Shown here: positions 13,082 through 19,007 of the stretch, in pieces | Layout: every line of letters begins with the position of its first letter | Position numbering within the stretch: position 1 is the stretch's first letter | Assembly (NCBI GenBank): GCA_037147055.1 | Contig: JBAWVW010000032.1 | Span: forward strand, 1 to 19,007 | DNA: 19,007 nucleotides | Source of the DNA: Casp-actino8 sp037147055 | Lineage (GTDB): Bacteria; Actinomycetota; Acidimicrobiia; Acidimicrobiales; Ilumatobacteraceae | Direction: 5' to 3' | Position numbers and translations under genes: made by a program | Notes under the pieces: generated by a model | Database searches by the model: none | What the model saw: only the letters and a program-made list of their open reading frames with translations | What the model was told of the DNA's origin: nothing

Positions 13082-14101
13082 ATGAAATATAAGAATTGGG
13101 CCCTTGTGGCCGCCTGTGCAGTAGCAATTCCTCTCGCCGCTTGTGGCGGTAGTGAGAGTGTCTCAACCCCCGACTCAACTGGGTCATCGTCGATCCCTGC
13201 TGGTGGAAGTGTGTTTGTCACGGGCTCATCAACCGTTGAGCCGATATCCATCAAAGTCGGCGAACTTGCGAAAACCTCAGACGGAGGAAATCTTAAGGTC
13301 ACCGTTGAAGGACCAGGAACCGGTGACGGTTTCAAGAAGTTCTGTGCGGGTAACGGTGATGTGACTGGTGCATCACGCCCGATCAAAGAAGCGGAAGCGA
13401 CTCTGTGCGCCGATGCCGGAATTGAGTATCTAGAACTGGCAGTTGCCATTGATGGACTGACTGTGGCGACTAGCGCCAAGAATACTGCGGTCGAATGTCT
13501 TGATAAGGCCGCCCTATACGCCTTGATTGGACCCGAATCAGAAGGTTTTTCAAGTTGGGCCGATGCCAATACCCTCGCTACTGAATTGGGATCCGCATAT
13601 GCCAATTTGCCAGATGCGCCGTTGAGTATCTATGGACCTGGAGAAGAGAGTGGCACCTATGACTCGTTCGTGGAATTTGCCTTCAAGTCCATCGCCGGTG
13701 ATCGAGGTACTGAAGTCATCGCCCGCGCTGACTACACCGCCAGCCCAAATGACAACGTCATTGTTGATGGCATTGAAAGTGCTGACACCTCTCTCGGATG
13801 GGTGGGCTATGCCTACTACAAGGCTGAAATTGGGCGGATGAAGGCCATTGCGATCGCCAATGATGAAGGTGCTTGCGTGACTCCGACGGATGAAACAATT
13901 GCTGACGGCTCGTATCCCTTCTCGCGCACGCTGTACATCTACGTCAATAAGGCCAAGGCTGCAGAAAATGCAGCCATCGGAACCTTTGTGGACCTGTATT
14001 TGTCGGCTGCTGGTGCCGAGCAGGTTGCTGCTGCAGGGTATGTCAATCTGGATGCCGCTAAGCAGCAGTCATCGGTTGATGCCTGGGCAGCGCGAGGCTA
14101 A
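13082..14101 (+). CDS. pstS: Phosphate ABC transporter substrate-binding lipoprotein PstS
   Basis: A 339-residue periplasmic-type binding protein that captures phosphate for the PstCAB importer. The N-terminus is a lipoprotein signal peptide: positive start MKYKNW, hydrophobic core, and the lipobox LAAC with Cys21 as the lipidated residue, followed by a Ser/Thr-rich linker. The mature domain begins with VFVTGSSTVEPIS, a phosphate-binding loop typical of PstS, and continues with VEGPGTGDGFKKFCAGNGDVTGASRPIKEAE and the late loop YGPGEESGTYDSF. The ATG at 13082 has AAAGGAG eight bases upstream. The PHO box and a -10-like TAGTGT lie in the 130-base gap after ppk. It heads the operon, with pstC starting five bases after its stop. 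Confidence 0.96.
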   Translation: MKYKNWALVAACAVAIPLAACGGSESVSTPDSTGSSSIPAGGSVFVTGSSTVEPISIKVGELAKTSDGGNLKVTVEGPGTGDGFKKFCAGNGDVTGASRPIKEAEATLCADAGIEYLELAVAIDGLTVATSAKNTAVECLDKAALYALIGPESEGFSSWADANTLATELGSAYANLPDAPLSIYGPGEESGTYDSFVEFAFKSIAGDRGTEVIARADYTASPNDNVIVDGIESADTSLGWVGYAYYKAEIGRMKAIAIANDEGACVTPTDETIADGSYPFSRTLYIYVNKAKAAENAAIGTFVDLYLSAAGAEQVAAAGYVNLDAAKQQSSVDAWAARG

Positions 14102-14106
14102 GAGTT

Positions 14107-15045
14107 GTGAATGGGTTGCTGGCTGTTGCGGATCTCTCAGGGGATCCGCGACGCCGCTCTCATGACCGCCGGATGCAGCAACTCCTGGGCGGTTCTGCAT
14201 TCATGACAATCATCATTAGCACACTGATTTTATTTGTCCTCGCTCGCGGAAGTATTGACTTCTTCAGGTCAATCGGTTGGGATTTCGGTGTGTTGCGAGA
14301 TTCAAGCAAGGCCCCCGGTTGGTTCCCCCGGCGAGAGCGATTTGATCTCGTCACAATCGTGATGGGCAGTGTGTTGATGGGATCGATTGCAATGTTGGTC
14401 GCTGTGCCCCTTGGTTTGGGAACAGCGGTGTACCTCAGCGAATTCGCTCCAACGAGAGTGCGCAAAATTCTCAAGCCGATTGTCGAAGTTTTGGCTGGCA
14501 TCCCCTCGGTGATCGTTGGATACTTCGCACTCAAATTTATTGCCCCAAATATTGTTGATCCAATATTTTCTCCAAACCAGTCACGCAATATGGTGGTCGC
14601 TGGATTAGCCATCGGTGTTTTGGTGATCCCCATCATGGCCTCAATCAGCGAAGACGCGTTGCGAGCTGTTCCCTCATCATTGCGCGAGGCCAGTTATGGC
14701 ATTGGCGCTCGCAAAAGTACAACCACGATTAGGATCGTTTTGCCAGCAGCGGTCTCTGGCATTGTTGCGGCATTCATCATCGCCACCTCTCGCGCCATTG
14801 GTGAGACGATGGTCGCCGCTATGGCGGGTGGGCGAGATGGCTCGGGTCCGAGAGTTCTTGATCCTTTCAAGCCCGGTCTCACAATGACCGCGGCTATGAC
14901 CAATGCCGCAGGTGGCACGGATCAAGTCAATTCCGGTGCACCATTTCAAGTTTTGTTCTTCGTTGGATTTTTACTGTTCATGATGACCATGGGGCTTAAT
15001 GTCATTGGCGATCGCTTCGTTCAACGTGTTCGGCAGCAGTACTAG
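14107..15045 (+). CDS. pstC: Phosphate ABC transporter permease PstC
   Basis: A 312-residue inner-membrane permease with about six hydrophobic segments: the first is near 27-47 (AFMTIIISTLILFVLA), then near 80-100, 125-145, 165-180, 205-225 and 280-300. The cytoplasmic EAA loop that docks on PstB is visible in SLREASYGIGARKSTTTIRIVLP. The proximal SIAMLVAVPLGLGTAVYLSEFAP segment is typical of the Pst permeases, and the length and position between pstS and pstA support PstC. The GTG at 14107 is chosen as start because it lies five bases after pstS and gives a normal cytoplasmic N-terminus; ATG 14173 would be short but possible. Translation is probably coupled to pstS. Confidence 0.94.
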   Translation: MNGLLAVADLSGDPRRRSHDRRMQQLLGGSAFMTIIISTLILFVLARGSIDFFRSIGWDFGVLRDSSKAPGWFPRRERFDLVTIVMGSVLMGSIAMLVAVPLGLGTAVYLSEFAPTRVRKILKPIVEVLAGIPSVIVGYFALKFIAPNIVDPIFSPNQSRNMVVAGLAIGVLVIPIMASISEDALRAVPSSLREASYGIGARKSTTTIRIVLPAAVSGIVAAFIIATSRAIGETMVAAMAGGRDGSGPRVLDPFKPGLTMTAAMTNAAGGTDQVNSGAPFQVLFFVGFLLFMMTMGLNVIGDRFVQRVRQQY

Positions 15046-15051
15046 GACATC

Positions 15052-15996
15052 ATGGCCATTGTCACCGATTCCCAACGCTCTGCTACGAGGACGCAAGTAC
15101 GCCACGCAATCACTCAACAAAAACGTCATTTCCCTTCAATTGCGCTGAGTGTTTCTTTGCTGATAGCGGTGACCTTCACATTGCTCACACTTTTTTCTCT
15201 GCTGGCACGAATCGTCACTCAGGCAATCCCCGCCTTCAGCGAACGAGGTGTTTCTTTCTTGAGTGGCACCATTGGCTCAGAGCCGGACCAAGTTGGAATT
15301 TGGCCTGGTTTGTTTGGTTCATTTGCTATCGGGATTGGCGTCCTTTTAATCGCCGTTCCCCTTGGCCTTGGTGCTGCGATTTATCTTGAGGAGTACGCCG
15401 CACAAAATCGCTTGAACCGATTTGTTGTTATCAATATTCGCAACCTCGCAGGGGTGCCAGCAGTGATTTATGGAGTTCTCGGGCTGATTATTTTTGTGGG
15501 TTGGCTCAAGCCCGTCACTAACGGCGGGACGGTCGTCGCTGCCGCTTTAACTTTGGCGATTTTAGTTTTACCTGTGGTGATTATTACCGGTATGGAAGCT
15601 ATTCGAGCAGTGCCTATGGGATTGCGTGATGCTGGTTACGGGGTCGGTGCCTCGCGCTGGGAAGTCACGCGCGATCATGTGGTCCCTTACGCAATGCCAG
15701 GAATCCTCACCGGCACCGTCTTAGCGTTGGCACGCGCCTTAGGTGAAGCCGCACCCCTGATCATGATTGGGGCGATTACTGGTCTCTTGCCAGAGACATC
15801 TCTCTCGGGCAAATTCACGGCAATTCCAATGTTGATTTACAGTTGGTCTGGGCGGCCCGATTCAAGTGGGGGAAATATCGGTTGGTCCAATGCGGCGGCC
15901 GGCGCAGGGCTGGTTCTTTTGGCTCTGGTTTTGGTGTTCAACATCATCGGAATTTTTTTACGAAACCATTTTGAGGCAAAGCGGGTAGGTACCTGA
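15052..15996 (+). CDS. pstA: Phosphate ABC transporter permease PstA
   Basis: A 314-residue membrane permease, partner of PstC in the phosphate channel. A basic N-terminus of about 30 residues precedes the first membrane segment (SIALSVSLLIAVTFTLLTLFSLL). The family stretch AIGIGVLLIAVPLGLGAAIYLEEYA follows, then the NLAGVPAVIYGVLGL segment, and the EAA-type coupling loop GLRDAGYGVGASRWEVTRDHVVP near 190-210 is followed by the ALARALGEAAPLIMIGA helix. The gene starts six bases after pstC. Its stop overlaps the pstB start by one base (TGATG), a sign of translational coupling. Confidence 0.95.
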   Translation: MAIVTDSQRSATRTQVRHAITQQKRHFPSIALSVSLLIAVTFTLLTLFSLLARIVTQAIPAFSERGVSFLSGTIGSEPDQVGIWPGLFGSFAIGIGVLLIAVPLGLGAAIYLEEYAAQNRLNRFVVINIRNLAGVPAVIYGVLGLIIFVGWLKPVTNGGTVVAAALTLAILVLPVVIITGMEAIRAVPMGLRDAGYGVGASRWEVTRDHVVPYAMPGILTGTVLALARALGEAAPLIMIGAITGLLPETSLSGKFTAIPMLIYSWSGRPDSSGGNIGWSNAAAGAGLVLLALVLVFNIIGIFLRNHFEAKRVGT

Positions 15997-16883
15997 TGAG
16001 TGAATCCGACAGTCCACAAGAATCTGTTGCGCTCGGAGTCGGTGAAGACGTATCGACGTCACTTGCCCAGGAGCAGCAGGTGAGAAGTGATTCCACGGAT
16101 CTGCCTATTTTTGCAGTGCGTGATCTGAGCGTTAAATATGGCGAATTCCGTGCCGTTCGCGATGTCACACTTGACATTAGCGAGCATGAAATTACTGCCT
16201 TCATTGGTCCATCTGGTTGCGGCAAGACGACTGTTCTGCGTTGCCTGAACCGCATGAATGACTTTATTGATTCCGCAAAAGTTGAGGGTCGCATTGACTA
16301 TCACGGGGTTGATCTGTATCACGAGGATGTGAATCCTAATGAGGTTCGGCGTCGTATCGGTATGGTGTTTCAAAAACCGAATCCCTTTCCGAAAAGCATC
16401 TTTGACAATGTGGCATACGGCCCTCGTTTAACAGGTGGCATGTCCAAGGTAGATCTCAATGACCTCGTTGAACAGTCACTTCGCCGTGCAGCCCTGTGGG
16501 ATGAGGTCAAAGATCGACTCAAGGCATCTGCTCTTGGATTGTCGGGAGGTCAACAGCAGCGATTGTGTATTGCGCGTTGTATTGCCGTTCAACCAGATGT
16601 GATCTTGATGGATGAACCCTGTTCGGCCCTTGACCCAATTGCCACTGCGCGCATTGAAGATTTAATGCAGGAGATCAAGAAGGATTACACGATCATTATC
16701 GTGACTCACAATATGCAACAAGCCGCTCGGGTGAGTGACCGCACTGCATTCTTTACGACCGAGATGAACACAGAGAGTGATCGACGTACAGGCGTACTTG
16801 TTGAATACGACACCACTAACAAAATGTTCTCGGTACCCTCTGATGAGCGGACAGAGGCCTACGTCACTGGACGCTTCGGCTGA
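15996..16883 (+). CDS. pstB: Phosphate ABC transporter ATP-binding protein PstB
   Basis: A 295-residue ABC ATPase that drives phosphate import. Walker A is GPSGCGKTT at 71-79, the Q-loop region MVFQKPNPFPKSIFDN is characteristic of PstB, the signature is LSGGQQQRL at 182-190, Walker B is VILMDEP with Asp206 and Glu207, and the switch histidine is in IVTHNMQQA. Compared with usual PstB proteins (about 250-260 residues) there is an N-terminal extension of roughly 40 residues, acidic and Ser/Gln-rich, before the start of the ATPase domain (FAVRDLSVKYG). An internal start would remove it, but the ATG at 15996 overlaps the pstA stop, which is the usual coupling arrangement. phoU follows 13 bases downstream. 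Confidence 0.96.
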   Translation: MSESDSPQESVALGVGEDVSTSLAQEQQVRSDSTDLPIFAVRDLSVKYGEFRAVRDVTLDISEHEITAFIGPSGCGKTTVLRCLNRMNDFIDSAKVEGRIDYHGVDLYHEDVNPNEVRRRIGMVFQKPNPFPKSIFDNVAYGPRLTGGMSKVDLNDLVEQSLRRAALWDEVKDRLKASALGLSGGQQQRLCIARCIAVQPDVILMDEPCSALDPIATARIEDLMQEIKKDYTIIIVTHNMQQAARVSDRTAFFTTEMNTESDRRTGVLVEYDTTNKMFSVPSDERTEAYVTGRFG

Positions 16884-16896
16884 AGAAGGATTTGAG

Positions 16897-17649
16897 ATGA
16901 CAGAAGCACGTAAAACATTCCACAAAGAATTGGAAGATATCCGTCAAGAGCTGGTTCGTATTTCAGCTGGCGTTGTTGAAAGCATTCCGAAGTGCACTTC
17001 GATTTTGCTTGAACAGGACCTCGCCGGTGCTGAGGAAATGATCATGGCTGATGATGAAGTCGATTTGCGAACGATTGATTTAGAAGAACGCTGTATCCAG
17101 ATGCTGGCCCTGCAGGCCCCGGTGGCGGGAGAATTACGGCAGGTCATTTCAGCGCTGAAAATATGTGCAGAAATTGAACGATCGGCGGATTTAACAGTGA
17201 ACATCTGCAAAGCGGCGCGTCGTATTCATGGACATGAGTTTGATCCAAAGTTGCGGGGACTAGTTCTGAAAATGTCCGAGCAGGCGCGGCACTTGTTTAG
17301 TGAGGCGACCAGCGCCTATCTGTCAATGGATGATGCGCGTGCGGCTGCCATTGATGACATGGACTCATTCCTTGATGATCTGCAACGACAATTTATCCAA
17401 GCGATTTTTGAGTCACATGCCGCTGGCCGGATCGATCTCCAAGTTGCCATTCAACTTGCTGTGGTGGCACGTTTTTATGAACGCATTGGTGATCATGCTG
17501 TGAACATCGGTGAGAAAGTTCGTTTCCAAGTCACCGGATGGCTACCTGAACACTCGGGAGCGGCTCGTCATCGAGAGAAAGTTGTTAACGACCCCACGCC
17601 TATTTGGGGGCTGCAAATTCCCCGCCAGGACATAGCAAGAGATGATTGA
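16897..17649 (+). CDS. phoU: Phosphate transport/signalling regulator PhoU (first copy)
   Basis: A 250-residue all-helical PhoU protein, which in known systems links the Pst transporter to the phosphate sensor kinase and keeps the Pho response off when phosphate is plentiful. The two repeated metal-binding helices are visible as EIERSADLTVNICKAARRIH and ERIGDHAVNIGEKV (E-x2-x-D pattern). The frame is open upstream to 16777, but ATG 16897 has AAGAAGGA six bases upstream and matches the start of the second copy (ELEDIRQELVRIS against ELLEMRAELLRIT). It lies 13 bases after pstB, so it is the last gene of the pst operon. The C-terminus runs on for about 25 residues beyond the family core. Confidence 0.94.
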   Translation: MTEARKTFHKELEDIRQELVRISAGVVESIPKCTSILLEQDLAGAEEMIMADDEVDLRTIDLEERCIQMLALQAPVAGELRQVISALKICAEIERSADLTVNICKAARRIHGHEFDPKLRGLVLKMSEQARHLFSEATSAYLSMDDARAAAIDDMDSFLDDLQRQFIQAIFESHAAGRIDLQVAIQLAVVARFYERIGDHAVNIGEKVRFQVTGWLPEHSGAARHREKVVNDPTPIWGLQIPRQDIARDD

Positions 17650-17682
17650 ATTTACCTTTCGTTCATCTTTACTTCACAAAAT
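17650..17682 (+). promoter_or_regulatory. PHO box (three 11-bp units) upstream of the second phoU
   Basis: Directly after the phoU1 stop, three 11-bp units follow each other: one with TTTACCTTTC, one beginning GTTCATC and one beginning CTTCAC. Bases 17651-17672 match the element before pstS (12978-12999) at 18 of 22 positions, with consensus TTWACCTTTYGTTCATCT for the first 18. A -10-like TACTTT lies at 17710-17715 and would start a leader of about 35 bases. The distance from box to -10 box is 11 bp longer than at pstS, one helical turn. Confidence 0.6.
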
Positions 17683-17709
17683 GGCGACTTCGTGTTTAGA
17701 CGGATCAAA

Positions 17710-17715
17710 TACTTT
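17710..17715 (+). promoter_or_regulatory. -10 box (TACTTT) for phoU2-senX3
   Basis: TACTTT fits TANNNT and lies between two PHO-box-like blocks. A -35 site at the usual distance would sit just after the first block (about 17687-17692), which suits activation by a bound PhoP/RegX3-type regulator. Confidence 0.35.
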
Positions 17716-17716
17716 T

Positions 17717-17749
17717 TGTAACCGTAAGTTCACCAAACAAAAGGTTCAA
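17717..17749 (+). promoter_or_regulatory. Second PHO-box-like block before phoU2
   Basis: GTTCACCAAAC at 17728-17738 carries the full GTTCACC core. It is flanked in 11-bp phase by a TAACC-containing unit before it and a unit ending GGTTCAA after it. The block is one base out of phase with the upstream box and would lie downstream of the start implied by TACTTT, so it may be a repressing site, part of a second promoter, or chance. Confidence 0.4.
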
Positions 17750-17755
17750 TAACAC

Positions 17756-18463
17756 ATGAATCGCGTTGCCCACGAAGAGTTGCTTGAGATGCGTGCCGAA
17801 CTTTTACGGATCACTGCAAGTGTGGTGGAAAGCATTCCAAGGGCTACGCAGATTTTACTTGAACAAGATTTGGAAGGCGCGGCCTATCAAATCTTGGGAG
17901 ATGATGAGATTGACGCACGCACAATTGAACTAGAGGAGCGTTGTGTTCATCTGATGTCTCTTCATTCGCCAGTCGCTGGGGAACTTCGTCACGCCGTGGC
18001 GATTATGAAGATGTCGGCCGACATAGAACGTTCGGCGGATCTATTAGTCAATATCTGCAAGGTTGCGCGCCGGATTCACGGTTTTGAACTTGATCCGAAA
18101 TTGCGCGGACTGATCGGCCGGATGGGGTCGCAGGCCCAGATTCTTTTTCGCCAAGCGATTGAGGCGTACGCCGATCTGGATTTACCCATGGCCAAAGCCG
18201 TGGATGACATGGATCTATTCTTGGATTACCTGCATAGGCAGTTCATCCAGGGAATATTTGAATCGCACACTGCAGGCAACATTGACTTACCAATTGCCAT
18301 ACAAATGGCGATGACTGCACGCTTTTACGAACGTATCGGCGATCACGCAGTGAACATGGCGCACTCAGTGCAGTATTTGATTACTGGTGTCATACCGGCT
18401 TCGGGAGATCATCGTCGTGCGGGACGCACGCAAACTGAGTTTGATGCTCCGAGTGGAGTCTGA
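17756..18463 (+). CDS. phoU: PhoU-like phosphate signalling protein (second copy)
   Basis: A 235-residue PhoU paralogue that aligns with the first copy without gaps over most of its length. Shared stretches include VVESIP, ILLEQDL, PVAGELR, IERSADL-VNICK-ARRIHG, DPKLRGL, RQFIQ-IFESH and ARFYERIGDHAVN. More than half of the residues agree by eye, which points to an old tandem duplication, not a recent copy. Both metal-binding helices are complete. Only a weak AAAGG stands 11 bases before the ATG. Unlike the first copy it has its own PHO-box promoter region and sits two bases before the kinase gene, so it may be the version that talks to the sensor while the first stays with the transporter. 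That division is inference. Confidence 0.93.
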   Translation: MNRVAHEELLEMRAELLRITASVVESIPRATQILLEQDLEGAAYQILGDDEIDARTIELEERCVHLMSLHSPVAGELRHAVAIMKMSADIERSADLLVNICKVARRIHGFELDPKLRGLIGRMGSQAQILFRQAIEAYADLDLPMAKAVDDMDLFLDYLHRQFIQGIFESHTAGNIDLPIAIQMAMTARFYERIGDHAVNMAHSVQYLITGVIPASGDHRRAGRTQTEFDAPSGV

Positions 18464-18465
18464 CG

Positions 18466-19007
18466 ATGGGCTGGATCCTTGTCTTCGCATTCGGAATAGC
18501 GGTGGGTATTCTCATCAACAAGTTTCTCATGCGATCAGAGAGCGCTGCTAAGCACTCATCCGCTTCTGAAGACGAGAAAGAAGCAGTTGAGTCAAGTGAT
18601 GCCGAAAAGGCATTTGCAGAGACTTTGCGTGATGCTGTCAACTCATTGACGGTGGGAGTTGTCGTTGCAGGTGCCGATGGCACAGTGATTTTTCGCAACA
18701 CTTTGGCACTTGGTTTGACTGGCGCGGTGCATTCGGATGTGCTCGTTGATGAAGCTGTCGAAGTTCATTTGTCTGGGGCCCTAGCCGGGCGTATGGGTCG
18801 CCAGGTTATTGATCTCTTCGGTCCTCCTCGAAAAGTAGTGGCAGTTTTTTCTTCACCCTTGGAAAGCGGCGGTGCCGTGGCGATGATTGAAGACATCACT
18901 GAACGGCACTTGGTGGACACGGTACGAACCGATTTCGTCGCCAACATCAGTCATGAATTAAAGACGCCTGTTGGCGCATTGGCGGTTTTGGCTGAGGCTC
19001 TGGCAGA
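18466..19007 (+). CDS. senX3: SenX3-like phosphate sensor histidine kinase, N-terminal part, 3' end outside window
   Basis: The frame is open to the window end (180 codons). One membrane segment (residues 3-21, WILVFAFGIAVGILINKFLM) starts the protein, followed by an acidic linker. A PAS-like sensor region comes next (about 50-145, with TVGVVVAGADGTVIFRN and AVAMIEDITERHLVDT). The H-box FVANISHELKTPVGALAVL follows, with His163 as the expected phosphorylated histidine. The layout with a short membrane anchor, a PAS domain and this H-box is that of SenX3/PhoR kinases of the actinobacterial phosphate response. The ATG at 18466 is two bases after phoU2 and has GGAG seven bases upstream. The ATP-binding domain and probably the response regulator gene lie beyond the window. 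Confidence 0.88.
   Translation, partial: MGWILVFAFGIAVGILINKFLMRSESAAKHSSASEDEKEAVESSDAEKAFAETLRDAVNSLTVGVVVAGADGTVIFRNTLALGLTGAVHSDVLVDEAVEVHLSGALAGRMGRQVIDLFGPPRKVVAVFSSPLESGGAVAMIEDITERHLVDTVRTDFVANISHELKTPVGALAVLAEALA

Noticed and set aside
16777..16896. 40-codon upstream extension of the first phoU
   Set aside because: It would overlap the end of pstB by over 100 bases; the ATG at 16897 has a good Shine-Dalgarno and matches the start of the second PhoU.

Overview
The window reads as chromosomal DNA of an actinobacterium. Two WhiB-type iron-sulfur regulators, a SenX3-like kinase beside phoU, and several apparently leaderless genes (a TANNNT -10 box six or seven bases before the start codon) all fit Actinobacteriota. 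The moderate GC content, visibly lower than in Streptomyces or Mycobacterium, would suit an aquatic Acidimicrobiia-like lineage, but that placement is inference. No tRNA, rRNA, CRISPR array, insertion sequence or phage gene was seen; gene density is high.

Left part (1-7083): the 3' end of purH, then metF, an aldehyde dehydrogenase gene, a membrane acyltransferase fused to an SGNH-like domain through a short repetitive linker, a cytosolic-type malate dehydrogenase gene, and, convergent to it, a deoD-type purine nucleoside phosphorylase gene. These are housekeeping and surface-modification functions. Several of the genes seem to carry their own promoter placed directly before the start codon.

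Middle part (7084-10836): divergent from deoD is a two-gene operon of a 2-oxoglutarate/Fe(II) oxygenase and a homologue of formaldehyde-activating enzyme (Fae). This pair is the most unusual content of the window. Then follow a whiB2-like gene, a convergent glutamate formimidoyltransferase-like gene, a tiny tatA-like gene, a second whiB gene on the minus strand, and a control region with a perfect inverted repeat. A short unrecognised gene sits directly before ppk. With metF, the Fae homologue and the formimidoyltransferase, the window has three genes of one-carbon carrier chemistry.

Right part (10567-19007): a phosphate island. Polyphosphate kinase is followed by pstS-pstC-pstA-pstB-phoU, then a second phoU and the start of a SenX3-like sensor kinase cut by the window edge. 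A near-identical 22-bp motif, built like an 11-bp-repeat PHO box, lies before pstS and again before the second phoU. This suggests two phosphate-starvation transcription units: one for uptake (Pst plus PhoU1) and one for signalling (PhoU2 plus kinase, probably followed by its response regulator outside the window). Polyphosphate storage is encoded next door.
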